A stretch of DNA of 64,000 nt from positions 1-64,000 of the forward strand of contig NZ_LXRG01000087.1 of NCBI RefSeq assembly GCF_001651035.1, given 5' to 3'. Under the pieces are notes generated by a model. It ran no database searches, was not told the DNA's origin, and saw nothing but the letters and a program-made list of their open reading frames with translations. Origin of the DNA: Halomonas sp. ALS9 (GTDB taxonomy: Bacteria > Pseudomonadota > Gammaproteobacteria > Pseudomonadales > Halomonadaceae). Shown here in pieces: positions 7,547 through 16,483 of this stretch; position 1 is the stretch's first letter, and each line of letters starts with the position of its first letter. The translations under genes and the position numbers were made by a program.

Positions 7547-8755
7547 ATGCCAGACGCCTATATTTACGACGGTTTACGCACCCCTTTTAGCCGCCACGGC
7601 GGCAGCTTGGCGGCTATCCGCCCTGATGAACTGTTGGGCCTAACGCTTAAAGCGCTGGTAGCCCGCAACCCCTTTGCGCCGGAAAGCTATGAAGAGGTAT
7701 TAGCAGGCTGCACCAACCAGGCAGGCGAAGACTCCCGTAACGTGGCCCGCCACGGTGCGCTGTTAGCAGGCCTTCCTATTGAAGTCGCCGGGCAAACCAT
7801 CAACCGTCTGTGTGGCAGCGGCTTAGCGGCGATGATGGACGCCGCACGGGCAGCTCGACTCGGCGAAGGCGAGCTATTTCTAGCCGGTGGCGTAGAGTCT
7901 ATGTCCCGTGCGCCCTATGTACTTGGCAAGGCAGACACCCCCTACGCTCGTAACCAACCAATGTACGATACGGTGATCGGCTCACGCTTTCCCAACCCCT
8001 GGATTGCCAAAGAGTACGGCAGCCACAGCATGCCGGAAACCGCCGATAACATTGCCCACGACCTGAATATTGGCCGCGATGCCAGCGATGCATTTGCCGC
8101 CCGCTCCCAGGCGCGCTATGCGAAATCGCTTGCCGCCGGTTTCTACGACGGCGAGATGTTTGGCGTAGAGGTTCCTCAAGGGCGCAAGCAGCCACCGCTA
8201 TTGGTAGATAAAGACGAGCATCCACGCCCACAAAGTACGGAAGATAAGCTGGCCAAGTTAGGCGCATTATTTGAGAACGGCGTGGTGACCGCAGGCAACG
8301 CCTCAGGCCTTAACGACGGCGCCGCCGCCCTAATTGTAGGCACTAAAGCTGCCGGTGAACGGGTTGGCCTAACGCCGCGTGCACGCATTGTCGCCAGCGC
8401 CGTTGCCGGCGTGGCCCCGCGCGTGATGGGCCTGGGCCCAGTACCCGCTTCGCAAAAGGCCCTTGCCCGTGCTGGGCTCACGCTTGAACAAATGGATGTG
8501 ATCGAAATTAACGAGGCGTTTGCCGTTCAGGTACTCGGCTGTGTGCAGCAGTTGGGGCTTTCCGTCGACGATCCTCGCTTAAACGCCAACGGCGGTGCAA
8601 TCGCTATTGGCCATCCACTAGGGGCTTCAGGGGCGCGATTGGCGTTGACCGCCCTACGCCAGCTTGAAGCCACCGGTGGACGCTACGCGCTGGTCACCAT
8701 GTGCATCGGCGTCGGTCAGGGCATTGCCACGATTATTGAGCGTCTAGATGGATAA
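7547..8755 (+). CDS. pcaF: acetyl-CoA acyltransferase, 3-oxoadipyl-CoA thiolase type
   Basis: This 402-residue thiolase has the nucleophilic cysteine in INRLCGSG (Cys89), the NEAFA motif, the histidine of [12 protein letters not shown] (about 356) and the second cysteine of MCIGVGQG (about 386). The opening [15 protein letters not shown] and the [12 protein letters not shown] segment resemble PcaF/PaaJ thiolases, which split 3-oxoadipyl-CoA into succinyl-CoA and acetyl-CoA. A general beta-ketothiolase function cannot be excluded. It follows paaH in the same operon and precedes the IclR-family regulator, an arrangement known from pca and dca gene sets. Confidence 0.87.
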   Translation: MPDAYIYDGLRTPFSRHGGSLAAIRPDELLGLTLKALVARNPFAPESYEEVLAGCTNQAGEDSRNVARHGALLAGLPIEVAGQTINRLCGSGLAAMMDAARAARLGEGELFLAGGVESMSRAPYVLGKADTPYARNQPMYDTVIGSRFPNPWIAKEYGSHSMPETADNIAHDLNIGRDASDAFAARSQARYAKSLAAGFYDGEMFGVEVPQGRKQPPLLVDKDEHPRPQSTEDKLAKLGALFENGVVTAGNASGLNDGAAALIVGTKAAGERVGLTPRARIVASAVAGVAPRVMGLGPVPASQKALARAGLTLEQMDVIEINEAFAVQVLGCVQQLGLSVDDPRLNANGGAIAIGHPLGASGARLALTALRQLEATGGRYALVTMCIGVGQGIATIIERLDG

Positions 8756-8800
8756 GATAGTTTTATAATCAACACCTTTTCGTTGATAGGTATGAAAGCT

Positions 8801-8830
8801 GCGCCTAAGTAGATATGCGATACTAGGCGC
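8801..8830. repeat. inverted repeat GCGCCTA ... TAGGCGC before the IclR gene
   Basis: Seven-base perfect arms, extendable to ten pairs with a one-base bulge, surround GATATGCGA-like sequence. There is no T-run after it, so it is not a typical terminator. It ends 28 bases before the regulator ATG and could be an autoregulatory site or an mRNA hairpin. Confidence 0.45.
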
Positions 8831-8858
8831 TATAAGCCACTTACTGTTGGGATACTAA

Positions 8859-9680
8859 ATGCACCCCACCGACACTGATGCTGACGACCCGCAGTTGCCA
8901 GGGAAAGATCGTAACTTTGTGACCGCGCTAGCGCGCGGTTTAGAATTGCTGCGCGCCTTTGGCACGGGTGAAGAGTATTTAGGCAATGCCGAGCTCTCCA
9001 ATCGTACCAATATCCCCCGCCCAACGGTCTCACGGTTGACCTACACCCTTACCCAGCTTGGCTATTTGCAGCACAACACGCATTTAGAGAAGTATCGCCT
9101 AGGCCCCGGCGTTTTGGCGTTGGGTTACCGCTTTCTCGCCAATATGGGCATTCGTGAAATTGCCCGCCCGCACCTGCAGAAATTCGCCGATGCCACCGAC
9201 TGCAACGTTAGTTTAGGCGGCGCTGACCGCAGCGATATGGTCTATCTTGAAACTTGTCACGGCCATGGCCCACTCATTATTCGCCTGGACACCGGTTCAC
9301 GACTACCAATCGTCACCTCCGCCATTGGTCGCGCCTGGCTATGCGGCTTGTCCGATGAACGACGTCAGCAGGTGCTTCAGGAATTGGCCAGCGAGTACGG
9401 TGACGACTGGCCTCAATATGAAGCGGGCATTCAACAGAGCCTTAAAGACTATGCGCAGTATGGTTTTTGCCTTTCAGAACAGGATTGGCAGCGCGATATT
9501 AGTGCGGTAGCCATGCCACTAATTTTGGAAGATGGCGCCGAGGTCATGGCCATTAACTGCGGTGGCTCCAGCCTACGTTTGGATCATGACCGCTTGGTCA
9601 ACAATCTAGGCCCAAGGCTCAAAGACGTTGCTAACCAGATCAAGCAAGAGTTGGCACCCAGGAGCCATTCTGCTCAATAG
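8859..9680 (+). CDS. IclR-family transcriptional regulator
   Basis: The 273-residue protein has a winged helix-turn-helix at about 20-90, with the recognition region NAELSNRTNIPRPTVSRLTYTL at 43-64 (described, not a full motif), followed by an IclR ligand-binding domain (LETCHGHGPLIIRLDTGSRL, then SAIGRAWLCGLS and AVAMPL). IclR proteins usually bind acids or acyl-CoA intermediates and control neighbouring catabolic genes. It lies 103 bases after the thiolase in the same direction. The repeated 15-bp inverted repeats at 5853-5951 and 1079 are its likely targets (inference). The ribosome site ahead of the ATG is weak. Confidence 0.9.
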   Translation: MHPTDTDADDPQLPGKDRNFVTALARGLELLRAFGTGEEYLGNAELSNRTNIPRPTVSRLTYTLTQLGYLQHNTHLEKYRLGPGVLALGYRFLANMGIREIARPHLQKFADATDCNVSLGGADRSDMVYLETCHGHGPLIIRLDTGSRLPIVTSAIGRAWLCGLSDERRQQVLQELASEYGDDWPQYEAGIQQSLKDYAQYGFCLSEQDWQRDISAVAMPLILEDGAEVMAINCGGSSLRLDHDRLVNNLGPRLKDVANQIKQELAPRSHSAQ

Positions 9681-9683
9681 CTT

Positions 9684-9700
9684 AGACCTAGGAGGTCTTT
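9684..9700 (+). terminator. short hairpin after the IclR gene, possible weak terminator
   Basis: AGACCT and AGGTCT form a six-pair stem with a three-base loop followed by only three T residues, four bases after the regulator stop. It may end or attenuate transcription before the lipid transporter operon. Confidence 0.3.
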
Positions 9701-9773
9701 AACTAACGCCCGTTTGAATGCATCATAGGCTGCTTAACAAGCGCATCGATACCAAGAGCGCCAAGGAGCTAGG

Positions 9774-10892
9774 ATGCCAAGCGAATGGATAGCGCGTCAC
9801 GATCAAACAGTAGCGCTGCAAGGCGAGTGGACGCTTGCCCATTATCGCGATATTAAATCAGCGCTTGCCCAGAGTGATATTGGCCAGTTAACACATGAAA
9901 CTGTTTCCTTAGACGCGATCACTCGGCTAGATACAGCGGGTGCCGTACTGATTATTGAACTGATTGGTGTTGAAAAAGCCACATCGGTCGCCGAATGGGC
10001 AGCCGAACTGCCGAAAGAGCAGCAAGCGTTACTGATCCGCATTGCTGAGGCCATGAACGCGCCGCTCGACGTAGCTCAACCCTCCCACTCACGGATTAAT
10101 CAAGCACTTGCCAGCGTTGGTCTGCAAATGGTGGGGCTTTGGTCTCAACAGCGCCAACTGCTTGCGTTTATTGGCTTGGTCATTGCTACCCTCTTCCATC
10201 TGGCATTGCGGCCTCGCCGCTGGCGCTTAACGGCCACTGTCGCCCACATTCAGCAGAGCGGCCTTAATGCAGTACCTATCGTCGCCCTTCTTACCTTTAT
10301 GGTGGGTGCCGTCGTCGCCTTCCTTGGGGCCACTGTGTTGCAAGACTTTGGCGCGACGATTTATACCATAGATCTTGTAGCGTTCTCATTCTTACGCGAG
10401 TTCGGCGTTCTGCTGGCCGCGATTCTATTAGCGGGGCGAACCGCCAGCGCCTTTACCGCTCAAATTGGCGCCATGAAATCCAACGAAGAGATCGATGCCC
10501 TCCAGGCTCAAGGGCTAGACCCTATCGAGCTTTTGGTGCTTCCACGGGTAATGGCGATGTTAATTAGCCTGCCCATGCTCGCCTTTGTGGGGATGCTCAG
10601 CGGCTTGGCCGGTGGCGCTATGGTCACTTCCCTGTCACTGGATATTTCACTTACCCAGTTTATGATCACGCTGCAAAAAGATGTGTCGGTGACGCATTTT
10701 TTAGTAGGACTTAGCAAAGCACCGGTGTTTGCCTTTGTGATCGCCGTTATTGGTTGTCTTGAAGGTTTTAAGGTCAGCGGCAGTGCGCAGTCGGTGGGCG
10801 AACACACCACTTCGAGCGTCGTTCAGTCGATTTTTATGGTGATTCTGATCGATGCGGTCGCCGCGCTGTTCTTTATGGAGATGGGCTGGTGA
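9774..10892 (+). CDS. MlaE-family ABC permease with N-terminal STAS domain
   Basis: The 372-residue protein begins with a soluble STAS-like domain of about 105 residues (TLAHYRDIKSAL, then LDAITRLDTAGAVLIIEL), followed by an MlaE/YrbE permease with about five to six membrane spans and the conserved EFGVLLAAILLAGRTASAF and GAMKSNEEIDALQ regions. In the canonical Mla system STAS is a separate protein, MlaB; here it is fused. The GGAGCT ribosome site precedes the ATG. It begins a four-gene operon with the ATPase, MCE protein and lipoprotein, expected to move phospholipid or other lipid between inner and outer membranes. Confidence 0.9.
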   Translation: MPSEWIARHDQTVALQGEWTLAHYRDIKSALAQSDIGQLTHETVSLDAITRLDTAGAVLIIELIGVEKATSVAEWAAELPKEQQALLIRIAEAMNAPLDVAQPSHSRINQALASVGLQMVGLWSQQRQLLAFIGLVIATLFHLALRPRRWRLTATVAHIQQSGLNAVPIVALLTFMVGAVVAFLGATVLQDFGATIYTIDLVAFSFLREFGVLLAAILLAGRTASAFTAQIGAMKSNEEIDALQAQGLDPIELLVLPRVMAMLISLPMLAFVGMLSGLAGGAMVTSLSLDISLTQFMITLQKDVSVTHFLVGLSKAPVFAFVIAVIGCLEGFKVSGSAQSVGEHTTSSVVQSIFMVILIDAVAALFFMEMGW

Positions 10893-11716
10893 GCGATTCA
10901 GATAAACCAATCAAGCAAACCACCCAACCGGTCATTAAAGTGAGGGGACTGATTAACCGTTTCGGCTCCGTTGTCGTTCACGACAATTTGGATCTAACCC
11001 TTAACCGCGGGGAAATTCTCGGCGTTGTAGGTGGTTCAGGTACCGGTAAATCAGTGCTTTTGCGCAGTATCGTTGGTTTGAAGCGCCCCAATGGCGGCAC
11101 GGTCGAGGTACTTGGCCATACGCTTAATGAGCTAAACGACAAACAGCGCAGTCAAATAGAGCGGCGTTTTGGTGTGCTGTTTCAGCGCGGAGCCCTGTTT
11201 AGTTCGCTGAACCTGCAAGAAAATATTGCCTTAACGCTGATTGAGCATGCCAAGCTACCCCGCGAAGATGCTGAACATCTGGCCAGAATAAAGCTCTCGC
11301 TGGTCGGTTTACCACCTCAGGCGGCGCTGCAGTTTCCTGAATCGCTATCTGGCGGCATGGTTAAACGCGCGGCGCTAGCCCGGGCTTTAGCCCTTGATCC
11401 CGACATTCTATTTCTTGATGAACCCACGGCGGGACTTGACCCGATCGGCGCAGCAGCCTTCGATCAGTTGCTGGTCACGCTTCGCGATGCGCTGGGTTTC
11501 AGCGTTTTTCTGGTCACCCACGACCTGGATACACTTTACGCCGCCTGCGACCGGGTAGCCGTACTCTCGCAGCAGCATGTGTTGGTGGTGGATACCATCG
11601 ACAAGGTTGCGGAAACCAATGATGAATGGGTTCAAGATTACTTTCACGGGCCGCGTGGTCGAGCCGCGCAAAGTGCTAATACTGCCTCTTCAACGAATGC
11701 TTACAGACAGGAGTGA
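10889..11716 (+). CDS. MlaF-like ABC transporter ATP-binding protein
   Basis: The 275-residue protein has the Walker A GGSGTGKS (48-55), the Q-loop in VLFQRGALF, the signature LSGGMVKRAALARAL and the Walker B with FLDEPTAGLDP. The VLFQRGALFSSLNLQENIAL region is characteristic of MlaF-type ATPases of MCE importers. The GTG start overlaps the permease stop by four bases. It powers lipid movement through the permease encoded just upstream. The last 20 residues are a polar tail without similarity that I recognise. Confidence 0.92.
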   Translation: MSDSDKPIKQTTQPVIKVRGLINRFGSVVVHDNLDLTLNRGEILGVVGGSGTGKSVLLRSIVGLKRPNGGTVEVLGHTLNELNDKQRSQIERRFGVLFQRGALFSSLNLQENIALTLIEHAKLPREDAEHLARIKLSLVGLPPQAALQFPESLSGGMVKRAALARALALDPDILFLDEPTAGLDPIGAAAFDQLLVTLRDALGFSVFLVTHDLDTLYAACDRVAVLSQQHVLVVDTIDKVAETNDEWVQDYFHGPRGRAAQSANTASSTNAYRQE

Positions 11717-11722
11717 GGGTAG

Positions 11723-12664
11723 ATGGAAACCCGCGCGCATCACGTGTTAATCGGTTTATTCACGCTGAGCACCGCCGCTGCGGCACTGCTGTTTGCGCTA
11801 TGGATGAGCTATGCAGCAGGCGAACGTAGTTATCAGCCTTACCGTATTCTATTTGAGCGCAGCGTGAGCGGTTTATCTGTCGGCAGCCGTGTGCAATATA
11901 ACGGTATTGAGGTGGGGGACGTCACCGAGCTCAACCTCAATCCCGACGATCCTCGGCAAGTGATTGCCAATATTCGCGTCTACGATGACGCGCCAATTAA
12001 AACAGACACCCGAGCAAAGCTCGCCTTTGCTAGCATCACCGGGAGCATGTCCGTTCAGCTCCACGGGGGTACCCCTGAAGCCCCACTACTCATTGACCAA
12101 TCCGATACCGAAGCGCCGTTTATAAACGCAGACCCTTCGCCCATCGCCACGCTGTTTGATGAGGGCGAAGATATGATCGAAAACATCAATTCAATTCTGC
12201 AAAACGTTAACGAACTGTTTGATGAAAATAACCGTGAGCAGGCAGGCAGTATTTTAACCAATATTGCTCAGATCACTGAAATGATTGCTACCCAGCAGGA
12301 TGCTCTAGACCAAAATATGGCGCTTTTCGGCGAGGCGACTCGCCAGGCGACGACTACGCTTAGCAGCATCGATGCACTTAGCCAGGAAGCAACACAGTTG
12401 CTGCGTCAGGATGGCCAAATAGTGATGCAGCGCGCTGCCGATGCGAGCAGCGATGTGGCACGTGCGGCACAGCGCATCGAGCAGTTAGTGGAGACTAACG
12501 CTGGGGCCATCGAAGGCAGCTTAAAGGGTGCGCAAGATATTGCCCCGGCGCTCGCGTCCCTGCGATCCACGCTCGCAACACTGGATCGTATCACCCGCCA
12601 GCTAGAGGAGAGCCCAACAGACTTTTTCCTCGGTCGTGATCAGGTAGAGGAGTTCAGCCCATGA
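11723..12664 (+). CDS. MCE-domain substrate-binding protein of lipid transporter (MlaD-like)
   Basis: A single N-terminal membrane span (about 8-28) is followed by an MCE domain at about 38-120 (YRILFERSVSGLSVGSRV, VGDVTELNLNPDD, then TGSMSVQLHGG), and a long Ala/Gln-rich helical region up to the C-terminus likely to form a coiled coil. At 313 residues it is longer than MlaD and resembles the MCE proteins of STAS-permease systems. It would form a periplasmic hexameric ring on the permease. It starts six bases after the ATPase, and its stop overlaps the lipoprotein ATG. Confidence 0.9.
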   Translation: METRAHHVLIGLFTLSTAAAALLFALWMSYAAGERSYQPYRILFERSVSGLSVGSRVQYNGIEVGDVTELNLNPDDPRQVIANIRVYDDAPIKTDTRAKLAFASITGSMSVQLHGGTPEAPLLIDQSDTEAPFINADPSPIATLFDEGEDMIENINSILQNVNELFDENNREQAGSILTNIAQITEMIATQQDALDQNMALFGEATRQATTTLSSIDALSQEATQLLRQDGQIVMQRAADASSDVARAAQRIEQLVETNAGAIEGSLKGAQDIAPALASLRSTLATLDRITRQLEESPTDFFLGRDQVEEFSP

Positions 12665-13305
12665 AGTTACGCCCCGCTGCTTTCGTTTCTGTTGTCTGCG
12701 TTACTGCCGTACTGCTAATGAGTAGTGGCTGTTCAATATTGCCCGAAAGTGAGCCAGCGACGCTGTATCGTTTGCCCAGCGCCGATATACAGCCAGTTAC
12801 CCCCTCATCCAATTCGCTGACGATCAGACAACGTCTCGCGGTGGCTGCCCCACAAGCGGGCCATTTACTCAGCAGCAACCGCATTGTGGTCTACCCCGAG
12901 GGCAATACCGTTAATGTGTATGAAGGCGCCCGCTGGCAGGAGAATGCCCCCGACTTACTCCAGACGCGCTTGATCTCAGGGTTACAGCAGAGTCGCCTCT
13001 TTGCCAGTGTGGGAAGCGACAGCCTGCCTTCTGAGCTTCTACTACTCAGCGAACTACGCCACTTCCAGAGCGATTATGTGACCCAGCCGCCCACGGTGAA
13101 AGTACAGCTCGATGTACAGCTCGTCAGCGCCCAAAACCGCACGTCTATTGCCACTCAAACCTTCACCACCAGCGCTCAAGCGAGCAGCGTCGCTATTGAC
13201 AACGTGGTGGATGCGTTTGGCAGCGCCAGCGACGAGCTCACTGAACAGCTGACAGCGTGGTTGACGGATCAGGCGGATGCGATTAACAGCTCAGAGCAGA
13301 AATAG
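12661..13305 (+). CDS. ABC-type transport auxiliary lipoprotein (PqiC-like)
   Basis: The 214-residue protein has a lipoprotein signal peptide with lipobox ending MSSGC (Cys24), then the LYRLP segment, VAAPQAG and YEGARWQENAPDLLQTRL region typical of the auxiliary lipoproteins that accompany MCE transporters (PqiC/YmbA family). The family is thought to link the MCE assembly with the outer membrane. The ATG overlaps the MCE stop by four bases. The gene ends nine bases from the convergent kinase-like gene. Confidence 0.88.
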   Translation: MKLRPAAFVSVVCVTAVLLMSSGCSILPESEPATLYRLPSADIQPVTPSSNSLTIRQRLAVAAPQAGHLLSSNRIVVYPEGNTVNVYEGARWQENAPDLLQTRLISGLQQSRLFASVGSDSLPSELLLLSELRHFQSDYVTQPPTVKVQLDVQLVSAQNRTSIATQTFTTSAQASSVAIDNVVDAFGSASDELTEQLTAWLTDQADAINSSEQK

Positions 13306-13314
13306 AGGGTGCTT

Positions 13315-15165
13315 TTACTGTTCTGTTAATTTTTTCGCATACTCTCGTGGGTCGCGGGGGTAGTAGCGCTCTGGCTGGCTTGCCAGGTGGGTAAAGTAGC
13401 GGGTGTCCTTGTAGGGCATTTTCATGTAGCCCGAAACGCCTAGGCCCTCTATTTGGTCTACTGAGGCGAGAATACTCGCCAGCAGCGTGCGAAATTCGTT
13501 CTCTCGATCAGGATCCAGCAGGCGGTAGTAGCTATGTATTTTAAGGTGCTGGGGCAACGCCTCAAAAATGATCATGCCGGTATGGTGAATGTCATTGAGC
13601 TGCTGCAGCACATGCATAATCGCCTCGGGCAGCACCAATAGTTCTTCTGGGTCGGGGCCATCTTCGAAGTAGCTGTGCTGACGGGTGCGATCTTCAAGCT
13701 CCGGTACTGCGCTCAACTCGTAGCTGATCGCCATATTCGGCTCGCTGACAAAGGCGTCATCCACTGAAGCACGCTCTAAGTGCAGTGTTTGGCGGGCATT
13801 AAACAGGCAGCTTTTAAACACGCCCTGACGATGAATCGCCCGCGCCAGGTGCACCATATTATTCACCGCCTCGATAAAAGCAGGCTTGAGTGCCGGGTCG
13901 TGCAAGTTTAACGACGAGTCAATATATACCCCTTCCCGCTCCCAGCGAACCGCCAGGCCGCCCACCACCGGATATTTCCCCAGTCGGCTTACCGACGCCA
14001 AAAAGGCTTTTTCGGTTTCCCCCATCCCCTGCATAAACTGCTTGTAGTAGCGGTCTAGTTGCACATCATTAACGTCATTTAGGGTTTCTTGAGCATTCGC
14101 CTCACGCAGAAAGGCTTTGCGTGAGCTATACACGACCGTATCAATCTCCTGCTCAGCAGGTCGACCCCAGACCGGCACTAAGGGCACATGCACACCAGAG
14201 GGCAGATCAATCATCACCACCCTGGCCATACGCGACATGCTTTGCACAAAGTAGTCCCCCGCTTTGCGCCTTACCTGTGGATCGGGGTCGAGCATGCCAT
14301 CCAAGGTGCGGGCAAACTCCATGGGCAAGCCCAGCGAGGTAGCAGGGATGGCCCGATGACCAAAGCGACAGGATTGGGCCGACGCCAGCGCATACAGTGT
14401 CCCGGCTACGCCCTGCTCATCAAACCGGGGCGACGATAGTGCGCCGTTTAACTGCTCTTCGCCGATAAAATAAACATCGCCCAGGCGGGCATTGGTCTGC
14501 TGCAGATTATCGGACATCAGCTCCATCACATTGGCGCCCACAAACTGCAACTGCGCATCTAGCTGAGCAAATACCGATGAGCCCCAGTCGATTAGCGCAA
14601 TAGATTCGTGTTCGCTGTCATACACTAAGTTTGAAGGCTTGATATCACCATGCACGACTGGACGAGCCTGGGGCCCCGACTCACGCCTAAGAGCGGCCAG
14701 AATATCAGCCAGCTGGGCGGCGATACGCACGATTAGCCGAGGCGATAAGCGCCCCTGCTTAAGCGATACCTGCTCTAAATTCCAGCCGGGAGCACGCTCC
14801 ATGACTAAAATGGATTGGCCCCGGGAGCGCTGGTAGGCGATCAGGCCAGGTATGCGCGGGTGCGATACCTGATCGAGCATAAACGCCTCCTCTTCGAGGC
14901 GCTCCTGTAAATGGGTAGGTAGGGTAATGCGCGAGAACTTAAACACGTAGTGGGCGGTAGCGCCATGGTGGACGGTGCTTCCGGCAAATACAAAGCCGTA
15001 AGCGCCCTTGCCAATTAACTCAATGCCTTGATAACCCAACTGGGTGAGCTGCGCCTGACACAGCGCCACCCAGTCTTTCAGCTTGCGGGCATCGTGATGA
15101 CTCAGCAGGTAGACCGACTGCTCTTCGGGTATATAGAACTGCTGAAGCGGCGCCTGAGAGATCAT
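13315..15165 (-). CDS. Hanks-type serine/threonine protein kinase-like protein with unknown C-terminal domain
   Basis: The N-terminal 320 residues form a protein kinase fold: glycine loop GKGAYGFVF (52-60), the lysine of YVFKFSR (about 76), the catalytic loop HGDIKPSN (172-179, Asp174) and DWG at 193-195 in place of DFG. All catalytic positions are present, so activity is likely. The remaining 290 residues (from about 330) match no domain I recognise and contain no membrane span, so the kinase appears cytoplasmic. It lies 38 bases downstream of the 2-oxoacid dehydrogenase E2 gene on the same strand and may be cotranscribed. Function and substrate are unknown. Confidence 0.85.
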   Translation of the reverse strand: MISQAPLQQFYIPEEQSVYLLSHHDARKLKDWVALCQAQLTQLGYQGIELIGKGAYGFVFAGSTVHHGATAHYVFKFSRITLPTHLQERLEEEAFMLDQVSHPRIPGLIAYQRSRGQSILVMERAPGWNLEQVSLKQGRLSPRLIVRIAAQLADILAALRRESGPQARPVVHGDIKPSNLVYDSEHESIALIDWGSSVFAQLDAQLQFVGANVMELMSDNLQQTNARLGDVYFIGEEQLNGALSSPRFDEQGVAGTLYALASAQSCRFGHRAIPATSLGLPMEFARTLDGMLDPDPQVRRKAGDYFVQSMSRMARVVMIDLPSGVHVPLVPVWGRPAEQEIDTVVYSSRKAFLREANAQETLNDVNDVQLDRYYKQFMQGMGETEKAFLASVSRLGKYPVVGGLAVRWEREGVYIDSSLNLHDPALKPAFIEAVNNMVHLARAIHRQGVFKSCLFNARQTLHLERASVDDAFVSEPNMAISYELSAVPELEDRTRQHSYFEDGPDPEELLVLPEAIMHVLQQLNDIHHTGMIIFEALPQHLKIHSYYRLLDPDRENEFRTLLASILASVDQIEGLGVSGYMKMPYKDTRYFTHLASQPERYYPRDPREYAKKLTEQ

Positions 15166-15173
15166 TTAGTTTC

Positions 15174-15209
15174 CAAGGGCTTTTTCAAGGGCTTTTTCAA
15201 GGGCTATGC
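15174..15209. repeat. 12-bp direct repeat, about three copies
   Basis: CAAGGGCTTTTT is repeated twice in full and once partly (CAAGGGCTATGC). It fills the spacer between the E2 stop and the kinase start and overlaps the last two codons of E2, so copy-number slippage would alter the spacer length and could affect coupling. Confidence 0.75.
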
Positions 15210-16445
15210 CAAATGGAGCAGCATGCTGTCCGGCGCCTCTAGAAAGCCTTTCCAGGTATTGCAAAAGCGTGCGATGGTGCCGCCGTCGATAAAGCGATGA
15301 TCGCCCGCCCAGGTGATCGTCATGATAGCGCGCCTCTGCACAGCACCTTGTTCATCAAAGCGTGGCAGCCACTGGGTTTTACCAATCGCCACAATGGCCG
15401 CTTCCGGGGCATTAATGATCGGCGCAGCGTAGGTACCGCCCAGCGCGCCAATATTAGAAATGCTGATGGTGCCGCCTTTCAGATCCGCCTGATCAACTCG
15501 CCCTTCCCGTGCCAACGTGGTTAATCGCCCGACCTCTCGGGCAATCTCTAGCAGCGTTAAGCGCTCAACGTTTTTAACATTGGGCACCATCAAGCCCGCT
15601 TTGCTATCCACCGCCATGCCAATATTACACTGTGGGTAGTAGAGCAGTTCATTGCCCGCCGCATTTAGCTGGGCGTTAACGATAGGCTCTTTCGCTACCG
15701 CTAATGCCATGGCTTTCATAAAGAACGGCATAAGCGTCAGCCGCTCGCCCTGGGCCTCGGCCAATGGCTTTAGGCGTTCCCGCAGCGCCAGCAGTGCGGT
15801 CACGTCGATCTCTTCGCCATAGTGGAAATGGGGAATCGTGCTCGCCGCTTCCACCATGCGTTTGGCCATCACCGCGCGTATGCCGCGCAGTGGTTCTACC
15901 CTGGGCGCGCTGTCTTCGGCTTGGCGTTTATTCGCTGCTTGGCTGGATGGGATCGTTGCTTGCGAAGCTTGATCAAGATGCGTTAGCACATCCTCTTTCA
16001 GCACCCGACCATCTTTACCACTACCCGCGATCTCCGTGAGCTGCAAAGAGTGTTCACGCACTAGGCGCCTAACGGCAGGGCTGGCGGGAACCTTGTCATA
16101 TATTAGGCCAGCATCCGCAGTGCCTTTAGCGGTGGGCAGTTCTGCCTCCCTCTCATTCGGCTTTTCGCTGGCAGCCGATTCTTCAGCTTCTGACGCGGCC
16201 TGGTTCTCCCCCTCTACCCGGTAGGCATACAGCGGCGCATGCACTTTGGCAATTTGCCCCTGGGCCACATACAGCTTGGTCACAACACCGGTTTCAGGTG
16301 CGGTAATCTCGACTAGCGCCTTATCGGTCATGACTTCAACGATAGGCTGGTCTTCTTCAATGTGATCGCCCTCAGCGACGCGCCACTCGACTACTTCGCA
16401 CTCGACAATGCCTTCGCCAATATCCGGCAGTAAAAAATCGCTCAT
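15204..16445 (-). CDS. bkdB: branched-chain 2-oxoacid dehydrogenase E2 (dihydrolipoyl acyltransferase)
   Basis: The protein is 413 residues from the ATG at 16445, supported by GGGGAG nine bases upstream; a further ATG seven codons earlier lacks a ribosome site. One lipoyl domain has the lipoylated lysine in MTDKALVEI (about 42). A peripheral subunit-binding domain follows (ASPAVRRLVREHSL, near 115-150), then the acyltransferase core ending in DHRFIDGG with catalytic His383 and Asp387. A charged Ala/Glu-rich linker separates lipoyl and binding domains. It forms the core of the complex with the E1 subunits encoded just upstream. No E3 gene is present here. Confidence 0.92.
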   Translation of the reverse strand: MSDFLLPDIGEGIVECEVVEWRVAEGDHIEEDQPIVEVMTDKALVEITAPETGVVTKLYVAQGQIAKVHAPLYAYRVEGENQAASEAEESAASEKPNEREAELPTAKGTADAGLIYDKVPASPAVRRLVREHSLQLTEIAGSGKDGRVLKEDVLTHLDQASQATIPSSQAANKRQAEDSAPRVEPLRGIRAVMAKRMVEAASTIPHFHYGEEIDVTALLALRERLKPLAEAQGERLTLMPFFMKAMALAVAKEPIVNAQLNAAGNELLYYPQCNIGMAVDSKAGLMVPNVKNVERLTLLEIAREVGRLTTLAREGRVDQADLKGGTISISNIGALGGTYAAPIINAPEAAIVAIGKTQWLPRFDEQGAVQRRAIMTITWAGDHRFIDGGTIARFCNTWKGFLEAPDSMLLHLA

Positions 16446-16483
16446 TGTTTTTCTCCCCATACGCACTTAGGCATTAATGGCCT

